Shown in pieces: positions 43,003 to 54,309 of a stretch of DNA of 64,000 nt. Location of the stretch: the NCBI GenBank assembly GCA_014155875.1, contig JACEFZ010028312.1, forward strand, positions 222,501 to 286,500, read 5' to 3'. Made by a program: the position numbers and the translations under genes. Under the pieces are notes generated by a model. That model was given only the letters and a program-made list of their open reading frames with translations, searched no databases and was not told the DNA's origin. The first letter of the stretch is position 1, and each line of letters starts with the position of its first letter. Source of the DNA: Cepaea nemoralis. Taxonomy: Eukaryota; Mollusca; Gastropoda; Stylommatophora; Helicidae.

Positions 43003-43555
43003 TTGAGTTGAGTCAAGAACCAACATCATTGCACTCAGGGCATTCCCATAACAACAGACCAGTGAAGAGTTCCAATACTATTGTCCATCAATCTGATTAT
43101 ACGTCCATCTTGCTTTACTTCTGAGTGATGACTGTCAACCAGATCCTCTCACCATCCCCTGCTGCCACATTCTCTCTAGACCATGATAGTCTATCTGTTC
43201 TTCTGCATTATTCACATGCTCCCATCTGCCTTATCATGCATTAAATCACCCCTCAGTGATGCATCACTAGGCGATCTGTCTGCTTGTTCATTTCCAATCA
43301 CACCAGTGTCCCGGAGAAAAGATTCAGCAAATGCTTACAACCTGCGACCTCTGAATTGATGCATGCCATTCAGCATGAAGCATGCCAGTCCTCACCCATG
43401 TCAGCCACGCTTTGTGAATCAGTCACAATCACAACATGCGTATACAGTTTGTTCTCCAACCAGTAGGAAGCTGTAGTAACCACCTCCACCTCCATTCTCA
43501 GACTTGAAGTTGTGGTGTCATATGCCAAGCTCTTCTTTACTAAACATTGGCTCAG
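43003..43555 (-). mobile_element. LINE RNase H fragment (family of 18-1182)
   Basis: A diverged minus-strand copy collinear with 20-640: CAGGGCATTCCCATAACAA near 43035, the GATCC..CACCATC block near 43150 and the GCATGCCAGTCC..CACC block near 43380. It ends in a (TCAAC)-like tail at 43003-43018. Confidence 0.75.
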
Positions 43556-43789
43556 TCAGAATGGAAATATGAACATTTCTAAATAGGACATTTGGCTTGG
43601 GCCCCATCAAAATGTAATGAAATAGTGCTCTTTTATTTGAAACAGACTAATTGCTATCCTCACAGTGAAGGTCAATTATAATGGATTTCAAGCAATGTGC
43701 CTCTGGCCACGATGAAGCATCTGTGGATATTATCTTCCTAGTGAAACTATAGTTTTCCTCATGCAAGTCTTACTCTTTTCCCTCTAGCT

Positions 43790-44490
43790 TGGTGTTCATG
43801 ATAGTTTTGGATTGCAACAATAACTAAGGATTGTGTACACATTCAACAATTGTTTTCCTCACAGTTTTAGTTTGTGACAATAACTAAGGATGATGTACAC
43901 ATTCAACAAGTGTTTTCCTTATAGTTTTAGTTTGTGACAATAACTAAGGATTGTGTACACATTCAATAATTGTTTTCCTCACAGTTTTAGTTTGTGACAA
44001 TAACCAAGGATGATGTACACATTCAACAAGTGTTTTCCTTATAGTTTTAGTTTGTGACAATAACTAAGGATTGTGTACACATTCAACAATTGTTTTCCTC
44101 ACAGTTTTAGTTTGTGACAATAACTAAGGATGATGTACACATTCAACAAGTGTTTTCCTTATAGTTTTAGTTTGTGACAATAACTAAGGATTGTGTACAC
44201 ATTCAACAATTGTTTTCCTCACAGTTTTAGTTTGTGACAATAACTAAGGATGATGTACACATTCAACAAGTGTTTTCCTTATAGTTTTAGGCTGTGACAA
44301 TAACTAAGGATTGTGTGCACATTCAACAAGTATTTTCCTCAGTTTTAGGCTGGAACAATATCTAAGGATGGTGTTCACATTCAACAAGTATTTTCCTCAT
44401 AGTTTTAAGTTGTAACAATAACTAAGGATGGTGTACACATTCAACAAGTGTTTTCCTCATAGTTTTAGGTTGTGTCAATAATCTAGCATC
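43790..44490. repeat. 60-bp minisatellite with alternating A/B units
   Basis: Eleven to twelve copies of exactly 60 bp with CAGTTTTAGTTTGTGACAAT and AACTAAGGAT cores. In the middle, units alternate CTCACAG..ATGATG..CAAGT and CTTATAG..TTGTG..CAATT, so the real repeat is a 120-bp dimer. Confidence 0.95.
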
Positions 44491-44589
44491 ATGCACAGGT
44501 GCACCAAGTCTTATTTTTCTATTTTAAAAAAAAGAGCAGTGTGTGGGAATAAGTCTCTCAAATTGGGAGACAAGGATTCACAACCTCAG

Positions 44590-45400
44590 CATCATTATGA
44601 TCATCACATGCTCTGCCAACTGGCAGAGGCATTCATGCCTCGCCACAGATCTCAGTCCTCGGTGTTCTGGATCAACTCTGCAGATGGTATTCCTCCATAT
44701 CATCATCTTAGTCCATCAAGCATCATTTCTCTGTCTGCCTCTGCTACAACTAATCTTTCCAGTGGTCACTATATTTTCCAATGCCTCTCTTCTCATTACA
44801 TGACCAGAGCACGCTGTTTGTCTCTTTCTTATAGTTGTACTGAATACTTTCAATAGCCTCTTCCAGGCAAGTGTCATTAGTTACTCAGGAGACAGTCAAA
44901 GGTATTCACATCAGTCATCCCAACACTGCTGCCTCAAAGCTATTTCCTAATTCCTAATTTGTTCATTCACATTCCATGATTCACTGTCATACAGCAAAAT
45001 AGGTTCTATATAACATTTCAGTACTCTCTTTCTGACATTAAATGACAATTACATATTTTATAGTGTTTTCATTTTCTTAAATGCAGCATTTTTCTTGACC
45101 TAATCTGCTCTAAATCTTCCGTCTGATGTTATGATTGCCCATGAGTATTTAAATGTATCAACTTGGTTAAACATATTCCCTCCCATTGTTATATTACATT
45201 TTGGTGTTATACCTGTCTTTGATATAATCACTGGTTTCTGTTTTCTTGGTCTTCAGGGAAAGTCCTATTTTGCACTCTCTATTTCTTTACTGTCCACAAT
45301 TTTTAGATCTTTTGCTTCTTCAGCTATCAATTTCGTGTCATCTGCTCAGCATAGATTACATATATTATGACTTGTACTCATGTCCTCTTTTTTTATCTTC
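44590..45400 (-). mobile_element. RTE-like LINE fragment (RT palm to 3' end)
   Basis: Collinear with 6252-7040: the GGTGTTCTGGATCAACTCTG block near 44662, the AGGTTCTATATAACATTTCA block near 45000 and an eroded YADD region near 45345. It starts at an (ATC)-type tail. Confidence 0.8.
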
Positions 45401-45860
45401 TCATTATTTTATTGTACAACATAAGCAAGGAAAATAATTTTTAATCTCCAAGAAGTAATATTGACAGATTCAGTACTAAACAAAAAGTAGGATTGGACCT
45501 AACAAAATTGGATGGCGGAAAATGGGATGTAGGGGTGTGTCACAGTTATAACAGCTGTTAATATGGTAGCAGACATGTTATAATATATGTTAAATTAAAG
45601 CAGGTTGCTCAGAGAAAACTACTGTATTGATATTTTAACTGAAACAACATTTTGCATTGACAACATTTTGATGATATATAAGCCTATGGCAGATATGAGA
45701 CGTCGCTTAAGACGATTAATCATCCTATGGCAATTAATCAGTTCAAGCCTAGCCTGCAAGTTGTGTCAGCAATGCCCCGTGAAATGAGCCCTTACAAATC
45801 CCCACTGCAGCAGTCATTCTGTGTAACACCTGGGTTTATTCTGCAATGTTATGTTAAAAA
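45401..45860. other. No recognisable feature
   Basis: No motif seen. Confidence 0.4.
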
Positions 45861-45861
45861 T

Positions 45862-45960
45862 GTCGCATGTCCTTTGCAGGAGGTTGTGATCAACACCAAC
45901 CCTGGGTTGATTGCCTAGGCAAGTTTATGCCCAGTAGTTTGCCATTGCTTTCTGAACGGG
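45862..45960 (-). mobile_element. 5'-truncated SINE (main family)
   Basis: Contains the reverse of the body (GTAGTTTGCCATTGCTTTCT) and of the tail (GCATGTCCTTTGCAGGA). Confidence 0.75.
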
Positions 45961-46164
45961 AAGTCAATGCTGAAGTCCAAATGGCCAGTGAAACTGATTG
46001 GTTGAACCCTTTACATCAGAACCATCAGTGCACTGGAAGCTTGAGCGCAAGTGCATTAAGCCCCATACAGCCATGCAGACTGCCTAATGTTATGCTACAT
46101 TCTTCTCAGAATGTTACAAGTAATGTGTGTGTTTTCACAGATTGATCTGCAGAGTTATTTGTTA

Positions 46165-46365
46165 AGCGTGTGGCATCATGGTGCTGGGTTGTTTTAACAA
46201 GGTTAACATAAGTCAGATACTGGGCTTTGCTCTGGTTTTGGAAGAATGTCAGTGATGGAGAAGGGAATGTGTCACCACACCTCATGATGCCATGACCTTG
46301 TTTGTATGAAATCTATAACATGCCTAACACATTCACCAGCACGGCTAAAGGATTACTTATTTATC
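46165..46365 (+). repeat. SINE-like repeat related to 1620-1880
   Basis: GGAGAAGGGAATGTG, CACCACACCTCATGATGCCA and AACATGCCTAACACATTC align in order with 1760-1840. The tRNA head is eroded. Confidence 0.5.
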
Positions 46366-46757
46366 TTATTTTAACAGAAAACATTGACAGAATTGTAATC
46401 ACATTTCATATTTACATAACGGTACATTGCATCGGACTAGGTTAATACGTCTCAATATATAACTCATTCAAGCTACTACCAACCATACCTCAATTACCTT
46501 GCAAGAAATATATATGAAATGTATATAATAGCCTTTATTTATAACAACAAAGCAACAAATTCCAATAATAAATACATTGTCTGAGCATATTTGCATTGTG
46601 GTTGTTACTTACAGGTGTGATCAATGACCAAGTCAGTTCCAGCTTCTATCACATCAGGCTTCAACACAGGCTCTAGACAACAGAGCAACTGATCACTCTA
46701 CTTCACAACACTATCAGCAAACACATTCACAGACAGAAGTCTCTCACTTTCCACCTA

Positions 46758-47310
46758 CGAGGGGGCTTCACATGAAAACCTTAAAAGGGCGATAGAAATT
46801 ACAATAACCATGCCATTGTCTTGTCACCTGTCAGTATTGTTGTTAAGAATGTAAAGAGTGTTAAGCACATGGCATCACAGTGAAGATGCACACAGTGACG
46901 TCATAAGGACAGTTTAAAGATGGCCGCCCCAATTTTGACATGCACCAAAGAGGAGCAGCGTTCTGTTATCCGATTTTTGATCAGTGAAGAAGTGAAACCT
47001 ATAGAAATTCATCGGCGAATGAAGTTTCCAGTATGGTGATGCATGCCTGTCAGTCCAGCAAGTATGTGAGTGGAACAGGAAGTTTCAAAACAGTGTGACT
47101 TCTGTGACAGACTGTTCACGACCAGGTCAGGCACCGCAGAGTCGATTTTTCTACAGGAATCCAAGCACTTTATCAGCGCTGGAGGACATACACTGAATGC
47201 AGTGGTGACTACATTGAAAGATGACACATTTATTCTTTACTTTTTCAGAATATATTCACCAAATTAAAAAAAAAGAACATATTTAAGGTTTTCATTTGAA
47301 ATCATGAAAC
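46758..47310 (+). mobile_element. Internally deleted mariner transposon
   Basis: Inverted ends share ATGAAAACCTTAAA (46772-46785 and, reversed, 47284-47297). TA lies directly outside both ends (46756-46757, 47311-47312). Plus-strand frames give the mariner N-terminus (EEQRSVIRFLISEEVKPIEI, then HRRMKFP and the VEWNRKFQNSVTSV equivalent). They then jump to the transposase C-terminus (ALYQRWRTYTECSGDYIER). The catalytic DDD region is missing, so it could move only with outside help. Confidence 0.88.
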
Positions 47311-47329
47311 TACCTTTGTATTTAAGCTG

Positions 47330-47600
47330 TGGGAGCCGCAGTGGTGTGGTGATTAGATGCTCGCCTCCTGGCTCAGTGGTCATGGATTTGATCTGCATCG
47401 AGCTGGATTTACATTTTTAGAAAAACTGATCTTGGCTCCCAGTTTGACCCAGCCTAAAGTGAGTACCAAGAAATGTCTCAGAAAGTAAAAGAGGCTGGTA
47501 TGCTACTGACCACATCCCACACAGAGTTCCAATTGGTCTATAAAATTATGGGTCCGGCACCAAATGACCAATGAGCACTATAGCATGTACAAGGGTCCTT
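47330..47600 (+). mobile_element. tRNA-derived SINE, second family
   Basis: Head GTGTGGTGATTAGATGCTCG, then GGCTCCCAGTTTGACCCAGC and ATTGGTCTATAAAATTATG, as at 33565-33835. Confidence 0.7.
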
Positions 47601-47639
47601 TATTTACTTTACACTGTGCAAAGCTGAGAGCCATGGCCA

Positions 47640-47900
47640 CATCAATAAACATCTACACAGAAGAGATCCATTGTGTGAATCTAATTGTAGGCACTGCCTC
47701 CACAATGAGAAATCAGTTGAACACCTATTGCTACAGTGCCAAAGATTAGCTGACCTGAGACAAACTGTCTTCCCCACACATTATTATGGTTGCTTGAGAG
47801 ACCCCTGAGAGTCTTTGAGTTTTAGCTTTTAAAACTGGTGACTTAATCTTCTGGTCATCGGAGCCCTGAAAAGGGCTAACATCTAACAAGAGTCAAGCTG
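47640..47900 (+). mobile_element. LINE C-terminal Cys/His motif fragment
   Basis: Reads CRHCLHNEKSVEHLLLQCQR then LADLRQTVF, the Cys-His end typical of RNase H-type LINEs, followed by stops. Confidence 0.6.
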
Positions 47901-48440
47901 GTGTGGAGGCCTTCCTCTTAACCCGGTGCCTAAGAATGACCTGCACAGGAAATGTGTTGCAGAGCTTTTCTTTCTTCGCCTCTCAGGCCGGTTCAGAGAC
48001 TGGCATGGTATGCAGAATAGGCACTGGAACTTCACATCTGTGGTGAGGTTTGGTCATCCTGGATAGGTTAGTCAAACTGGATGGTCACACTACAAAAACA
48101 TGCTCCAAGGTCTTGGCTAGTGTCATACTGATCTGTCTGACAACCAGCACCTCTCCACACTACAATACACCCTACTCATCAATTCCTCCATACTACTATC
48201 AATAAAATACATTGTACCCATTCATTTTTCCACACACTAATATCAACAATACACTCTACCCATCAATTCCCCCCAACTATCAACAATACATTCTACTCAC
48301 ATTCTCCCTATACCAGTATGAAACTTAAACTTCTACCCATAATTGCCAGAACTGAATTAAACCTTAATTTTTTTTTCACAGAGGCAATGTACTTTAAAGA
48401 ACTACCTACTCTAAATGATTATGTCATCCTCATCATCAGT
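47901..48440. other. Possible LINE 3' remainder and degenerate ACTATCAACAATACA repeats
   Basis: The 48150-48330 part holds four to five loosely related units (CACTAATATCAACAATACAC, TCTACCCATCAATTCC). Nothing codes. Confidence 0.5.
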
Positions 48441-48444
48441 TGTG

Positions 48445-48640
48445 GTGGTTTACTGATTAATTCACTCACTTAACACCACAGAGGACCTAGGTTTAATACT
48501 CAGTGGTTGCAGGTCTGAATTCTCTTTTCCAACTAGTGCAGCCTCTGGGATTTACCCAGGCTCATAACATTCACAGCAGAGATTTCTCCACAGAAGTAAA
48601 GGCAGCAGACATAATGCCAATCATGTTACGTCAGCGTGTG
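48445..48640 (+). repeat. Possible worn tRNA-like SINE
   Basis: GTGGTGGTTTACTGATTAAT and CTAGGTTTAATACTCAG could be boxes A and B. No second copy confirms it. Confidence 0.25.
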
Positions 48641-49199
48641 ATTTAATACCTGTATCCCCAATATGTCTTGGTGGCATCTAAATCTGTCAGAGCAAAACTG
48701 ATAATACACCAGCTTACCAGAAAAGGAAGAATTTCTTTCTGACCCAAAATTCTTCTGGTGTTGATCCAGGTTAATAAACTGGACATCAGAGATTCTCTGG
48801 TAAGGAAATATGGTGAGAAGGGAACTGATGACCTAACCCCATAATATGATGCCCCAGTGCAATGTGACATCCTATCGCTATATACCCCAATGGAGTAACC
48901 ACAATTAACTTTCTACCTTGCATACATTGTTATCATATCCTCTATATTCAACCTAAAATCCTGTATTATAACCGACATCACAAGTAATTACAATGGAGAG
49001 GGTTCATATTGAAAGACAGCATCAACTACAAAGTAGTTGTTCTTTTGTTAGACAACTTTGAAGAAACATATTTGGCTTTCTGTCATCAAATTTCCAATGT
49101 AAACAATGGTCTGTGTATCATCAAGCTTCAATATCCCACCACCTTAAACACTGCTACATAAACAATAGCAGATAAGTAAATTAACAAGGACTCTTGTAT
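48641..49199. other. No recognisable feature
   Basis: No motif seen. Confidence 0.4.
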
Positions 49200-49400
49200 G
49201 GGCATTCAAGCACAGTGGGTATATGGCGCTTGCCCCATATTTTTATAGACTGATTGGCATTCAAGGGGTGATACGGTCAATACCATGTCGATCACTTTTA
49301 CTGCCCTGGATATTTTCTGGCAGCCATCTTAGGCTGGGTCAAACCATCTTAGGCTGGGTCAAACTGGGAGCCCAGTTCAATTCGAAACATCTACTTTGAT
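49200..49400 (-). mobile_element. Second-family SINE fragment, reverse
   Basis: Reverse of the TTGGTCTATAAAAATATG and GGCTCCCAGTTTGACCCAGC blocks. The ACCATCTTAGGCTGGGTCAA unit is tandemly doubled near 49325-49362. Confidence 0.6.
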
Positions 49401-50055
49401 TAGGATTTGACCACATTACCACTGGTAATGCTGGCGAATATGGTAATGCTGGCGAATATGCTACTGCGACTCCCCAGCACATATGATCTATTGTTAGTTC
49501 ATTATAAATCAAGCAAAGCATTGCACACTGTTCACTTACAACAGACATTATCAAAACACTTGAATTTATTTTGGTTCTTCAAAGACAGAGATCAATATTT
49601 GGGATTCTGGTGTCAAGCATCCATTACAACAGCCCATTATATATGTAATTATTACAAACGACTGTGTTTCAAATTATCATGATTATATTTGTTAAATATT
49701 CCCCTTAAAGTCATTATAATTTTGAAAGTTAAGGTTAAGATTAACTATGTGAGAATTCAGTCAGAGAGAATGCCATTATAGGAGAACATCTGTGTCCTTT
49801 AAGAATGAAGAAAGACATATCATGTATGGTGTTCACAATGGTGATTTGTCCCCGAACACAGTAAAAAAATGAGGTACTTGGTCACACAGTTACTATTCAA
49901 CTGATGTCTTGCTCAGTATTGAATGAATTAAAACACTACACTGCAGAATTGCAGCTCCTACTCTGCCTGACTCCAGTATACAGAAATCACAACAAAAAGA
50001 AAGAACAAGACACTTGAGATTCTTCCTTTATCCTTGAAGTAACAAAATGGATGGC
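49401..50055. other. No recognisable feature
   Basis: A small duplication (ATGGTAATGCTGGCGAAT) lies near 49423-49457. Otherwise nothing. Confidence 0.4.
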
Positions 50056-50059
50056 GATT

Positions 50060-50335
50060 ATAAATAGTCTCATATCATCTCATCATGTTCCTCTTGTACC
50101 TTGCGGTGCCGAGGTGAAGTATAAACCGTGGGAGAGTGTCCTGCTTATGGGCTTCATGTATCGATATTCCCATGGACTCTGTTATTCCCTGCATCCATCG
50201 TTTACGTGGTCGGCCTCTTCCTCTGTTTTCCTTCTGGTCTGTACATCATTGCTTGTTGTGGTATACTTGCATGGCCAAACCATTTGACTTGCTGCTTTCT
50301 AATAGTCACCAGAGTGTAATAGCTTCTTGAGTGTG
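50060..50335 (-). mobile_element. LINE 3'-end fragment, third RTE-like subfamily
   Basis: The minus strand reads GRPRKRWMQGITESMGISIH then EAHKQDTLP, the C-terminus of an RTE-type ORF2, ending in an (ATG) tail. A shorter copy is at 55250-55375. Confidence 0.75.
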
Positions 50336-50502
50336 AGCTCTTTTCCGAAGAAACCCGCTCAGTTTTCTTTGATCAATGGAGTCCAAATAATAACCAGATT
50401 ATGACTATAAAGCTCGATGAAAAGAAAACCACACACAGAAACAGGGGGTGTTTTTGCCTGTCGTAGAACTTTCTAGTCACATGTTGTGTGTTTATTTGGA
50501 CT

Positions 50503-50750
50503 TTAAGTCAGCGTCTGTGGCTTCAGGGTAGTGAAAACAGTTTCACAATCCCAACATACTGGGTTCAAAGTCAGTTACAGGCAATTTGGAGGCAGGTTGT
50601 TCTGTGCTGATTTTCAGACATATGAGCAATGGCCATTCACAAAGTAATTGCAAACAAGTGAACGTAAACTTGCCTAGAAAATCACAGTGGCCAATAAATT
50701 CTGAGGTTGATTGCAACATCCTGTAAAGGATATGCAACTAACCTTTTTCA
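50503..50750 (+). mobile_element. SINE, main body with divergent head, in the receptor 3' flank
   Basis: Head GTCTGTGGCTTCAGGGTAGT with box B ACTGGGTTCAAAGTCAG. Tail CTGTAAAGGATATGCAACTA. The head resembles that at 33838. Confidence 0.8.
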
Positions 50751-50933
50751 GACTCCAGTAACAGCTCTGCAGAAGCCAATCCCTTGTTTGAAACCTTCTC
50801 CAGTAAAAGTACGATGAATTGCTTGCAAAAGGACGAGTCCATAAACAAAGTTGTTGAATGTCTCATTTTTTCATGGCTGTATGATGAACTGCTTGGCATT
50901 GTAGAATGAGTTATAACAATATGCTGTGAAATA

Positions 50934-50939
50934 TTTATT
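50934..50939 (-). terminator. Candidate polyadenylation signal of the nuclear receptor gene
   Basis: AATAAA on minus, about 21 nt past the stop codon. Such a short 3' UTR is unusual, so a more distal signal may be used. Confidence 0.35.
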
Positions 50940-50960
50940 GAGGGCACAAACTTCACAATA

Positions 50961-51232
50961 TCACAAACCCAGACTTGAACCATCGCCTTCTGCTTTGTTA
51001 TCGCCTTTGAGAAGTTCAACAAGGAGGCCACAGGGCAGGCTGGGAGGCAAAGATTTAATCAGTATGTCTTTAGACAGGAAACTAATGCGTGAGAGTTCTG
51101 GTAGTCGCAGCAGAAGCTGTCCAAACTTGTCCTTCATCTGTGGATAATGTGACGTGGTGTATGCTAGCAGGGCTTCAGTCAACTTTTCCTGGAAGTCACG
51201 AATTTTCCGTGGTTCTTTGAGGCCTTTTACAT
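50961..51232 (-). CDS. NR6A1: NR6A/HR4-like nuclear receptor, last exon (LBD helices 9-12)
   Basis: The minus-strand exon begins after acceptor CCCCAAAAG (51233-51234) and ends at TAG/TAA-type stop 50961-50963. It encodes 89 residues: VKGLKEPRKIRDFQEKLTEA, LLAYTTSHYPQMKDKFGQLL, LRLPELSRIS and the AF-2-like CGLLVELLKGD. That layout is the end of a nuclear-receptor ligand-binding domain. The terminal LL-ELL-GD and the KFG-LLLR-P-L run match the HR4/GCNF (NR6A) group best; NR5 is the next candidate. The exon starts with two bases that complete the single base left by exon 58554-58806 (giving Asp), so the splice is phase-consistent. NR6A proteins are nuclear DNA-binding transcription factors. Confidence 0.85.
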
Positions 51233-51990
51233 CTTTTGGGGATAAAAATAATGAAAATGATAAATATATATTGTGTTGTTTGTTATTTAGGGGTGTCAGC
51301 CCTTTACTCCTGTAACCAATGCTCAGTAACTGCATATTTTGATATTAATGTAAAAATATTGATGAAATACTAGGCTTAAAAAAAGACAAAAAGGTACTTA
51401 ACTAAAGTGCTGAAACAGGTGATAAAAGATAATACACTTGAGACAATGAATAAGTGAGTGAAGCCCTGAGTTCTCAACAGCTTAAATTGATTTGATAGAA
51501 AACTTTGACAACTACCACTGGCAATTATGGCCATAAGGTCAAGGATGAAACACAACCTGAAACAGCCAGCAGATACAGGCAGGTAAAACAGGCATATAGA
51601 AAATAATGATTTTTCCCACCATCTCAGTAATAACAACCCTGAAAAGCAAACAGATTACACTATTAAAATAACTCACTAGAAAGTGTGGGCAAGTATTTTA
51701 ACACATCCACAATTTACTGCACACCAGCTCAAAATAATGTCCCAACGATGAGACAGACTCACCAAAGGTAGAAACTACTACAAAATGAGATATGGTTTTT
51801 AAACAAAGAAAAAGTAATATTCAAACCCAAATAGGAAAGAAAACATCTACACAAAAAACAATGCACATCATTAAATATTCAGGAAGACCAGTAATGTTTT
51901 TGTGTTGCTGTATACTGAGCTTTGAAAATAAATGTTACAGAAAAGGTCTTAGAATGTCATGGACCAAGAAGTAGAAAATACTGACATTTA
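51233..51990 (-). other. Intron of the nuclear receptor gene, 3' part without recognised repeats
   Basis: The intron spans 51233-58553, with acceptor CCCCAAAAG here and donor GTAAGACT at 58553. This first stretch holds no recognised feature. Confidence 0.7.
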
Positions 51991-51994
51991 ATCA

Positions 51995-52370
51995 GATCTG
52001 AACATGGAAGGGAACAGGCTCATAAACAGCGTTATTTCTCAGAAACTGAAATACTCTGACCATATCAAACATTGCAGTGGCTTGGAGAGAATGGACGGTG
52101 GAGGGCATGGTTCCTGGCAGAGGAGGCTGGGGTTAACCAACACAAAGCTGCACACAGGACACTGCAGACATCCTGGACACAAGGCTGCACAACTCAGTGG
52201 AACTGGCAAGGGATCATGAGACTTTGGCAGGGCTATGATGAGAATGATGTTTTACATAAAATCATCTTACATGATGACAGTAGACATAGGTTTCACAGGC
52301 AGATGATTGAAACAACAGATCTCTGTACCAATAGCACAGACCCTATGCTGAATATTTGCTGTAGTCCTGC
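51995..52370 (+). mobile_element. LINE C-terminus, second RTE-like subfamily
   Basis: Reads SQKLKYSDHIKHCSGLERMD then shifts frame through the GRP-RRWT region. Related to 34130-34420. It lies in the receptor intron, antisense to it. Confidence 0.6.
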
Positions 52371-52374
52371 CTAA

Positions 52375-52780
52375 CAGACAGTCAGCAGTCCAGAATATAG
52401 CAATCTATGACAGGGGAATATTTGCCACATTTCTGCCTAACATACTATTGTGGATTATAGCAATAATCACATTTCTGTCTGTGAAAAACTAGATAAATGT
52501 CGAGAATCTAGAGATGACTGCTGCCTTTGTTTGAGTTGAGTTGTGAAAATCAGAGTGAAAAAGGAAAAATACATTCAATTCTGAAGCTAATTATCTGAAT
52601 TTATTTGGACCTGCAAGGGAAAAACAGTTAGGAGAAAGTTAGTTGTTCACTCCTCATAAAAAATATGCCAATGCTGTTCTTATTAATTAAATGAAATGGA
52701 AACAAATAGGTATTTTAAACTCCTGCGAGAAAAAACGAACTAAACATCAACAAACGTTGCACATACCTTACAAGGAGATC
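52375..52780. other. No recognisable feature (intron)
   Basis: Two diverged copies of an AATATTTGC..TTCTGCCTAACA phrase lie near 52350-52450. No gene. Confidence 0.4.
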
Positions 52781-52782
52781 CA

Positions 52783-53185
52783 CGTGTCGCGAAATACAGG
52801 TGAAAAATCCGAAATCAGAAGCACTCAATAAATATAAAAATGAATAATAAAATAAGATAAAATACACACGAACGCATACAATACGACACACAGACGTTTC
52901 GATTCTCAGAATCTTTGTCAATGACAACACAGCTAACAACGAGATACAGCAAACGAAAGACCACAATACACTAAGTGTAGTATAGATCGTGTGTTAGTGT
53001 ATTGTGGTCTTTCGTTTGCTGTATCTCGTTGTTAGCTGTGTTGTCATTGACAAAGATTCTGAGAATCGAAACGTCTGTGTGTCGTATTGTATGCGTTCGT
53101 GTGTATTTTATCTTATTTTATTATTCATTTTTATATTTATTGAGTGCTTCTGATTTCGGATTTTTCACCTGTATTTCGCGACACG
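52783..53185. repeat. Inverted repeat with 192-bp arms, hammerhead-like motif
   Basis: Arms 52783-52974 and 52994-53185 appear to be exact inverted copies around a 19-bp spacer, and each arm ends at ACGTGTCGCG. Each arm holds TTGACAAAGATTCTGAGAAT followed by CGAAACGTC. This is a CUGANGA-like box (with two changes), a perfect GATTC/GAATC stem, then GAAAC. Open frames on both sides are copies of each other. It could be a head-to-head pair of retroelement ends or a foldback transposon. Confidence 0.85.
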
Positions 53186-53189
53186 TGTT

Positions 53190-53430
53190 AAAATGTCAAC
53201 ACTATCTACAAGAGGACTACCTTAATCTCTCATTTCTTCAGCCTAAAGCATCAATTATATGATAATGTGGGCACCCTTGTTACCAAGAACAAGTTGCCAT
53301 AGAGACCATCACTGCAGGGACACTGCTGGATCAGGTATAATATATAAAATAAAAGTTGCACGAAAGCCTTAAATGTGGGTGAGTGGCTGTACCCTGGAAA
53401 GCTCAGTGTATCTCTATTAATTTTAATTCA
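53190..53430. other. No recognisable feature (intron)
   Basis: No motif. Confidence 0.4.
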
Positions 53431-53433
53431 CAG

Positions 53434-53895
53434 CGCTTCTATATCAAATGCCGGCTTTGTTGCGAAGGGGTTACAGACGCAATTCATAATTCCGTATACC
53501 CGCGTTCGAAATAGCTTCGGGCAATTTGGCAGCAGACCACCTTGCATTGGTTTATTTTACAAAATGGTATGGCTGTGGGCATTCAGAAAGCAAGAAAGAA
53601 TGGCAAACTAAAAAAAAAGTCTCTTAAAAGTCGACAGGTCGACTTCATTGCACCGGGTTTTATCCTATATGGCTCAGCCTCTTTCCGCAGTGCGAAAAGT
53701 AATGCACAAAGCATGAACTCCATAGCTCCAGCGACGACCCTCAGGAGCCTCCGGAAAAATGCACTCGTGAACCGAAGGACGCAGCTCAATGGCAAACTAC
53801 TAAACGTAAACTTGCCAAGAGATCACAACAGCAAAATATGCTGGCGTTGACTGCGACGTCTTATAAAGGATATGCAACTAACTTTTTTGCAGGAG
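53434..53895 (+). mobile_element. SINE, main family head type A, split by a 177-bp insert
   Basis: Head TGTTGCGAAGGGGTTACAGA, box B GCGTTCGAAATAG. The body breaks at 53610 and resumes at 53800; the tail is ATAAAGGATATGCAACTAAC. Without the insert its length matches other copies. Confidence 0.9.
53611..53787 (-). mobile_element. 177-bp insert with 12-bp target duplication
   Basis: Flanked by perfect AATGGCAAACTA (53599-53610, 53788-53799). It starts with eight A residues on plus and shares blocks with 3700-3788. The family is unknown. Confidence 0.85.
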
Positions 53896-54290
53896 TTGAG
53901 GGAAATGAACGAGCCTGTAAACTTTTTGGCTCTGCATCACCTGCAGATGGCCAGCCCTTACATCGTGCTGATGTTAATAATGTCCTTAAAGAGATGTCAT
54001 GAGCGGAGGACTTTGAAGTCAGTGAATCCACATTGTTGTCCAGAATGAGAGACTCAGGAGTAAGAATTGGCACGGCTACACATGAGAGGCTATTAGGAGA
54101 CACACATGAGAGGCTATTAGGAGAATGAGGGGTCTTGCCAAGCAACACAGAACTGGCACTATTAGCCGCTGATGCACATGTTGGGGGGGGGGGGAGGATC
54201 TCAGCACAAATGGATTTTTCTGGGGTGCAAGGATGATACCCCAACAGATAACATGATAATAGTGGGATCATCACTCAATGGTCAGTCACT
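53896..54290 (+). mobile_element. RNase H-type LINE C-terminal fragment
   Basis: Reads EGNERACKLFGSASPADGQP and LHRADVNNVLKEM, then SRMRDSGVRIGTATHERLLG, the segment following RNase H in LINEs. A 24-bp unit (GAGACACACATGAGAGGCTA) is doubled near 54075-54120. Confidence 0.75.
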
Positions 54291-54309
54291 CATGCATTTC
54301 TGGCAAAGT

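Noticed and set aside
43790..44490. CRISPR-like array (regular spacing)
   Set aside because: There are no unique spacers; the whole 60-bp unit repeats. The sequence is eukaryotic.
53861..54274. 137-aa minus-strand frame
   Set aside because: It is antisense to a recognisable plus-strand LINE C-terminus and starts in a SINE tail.
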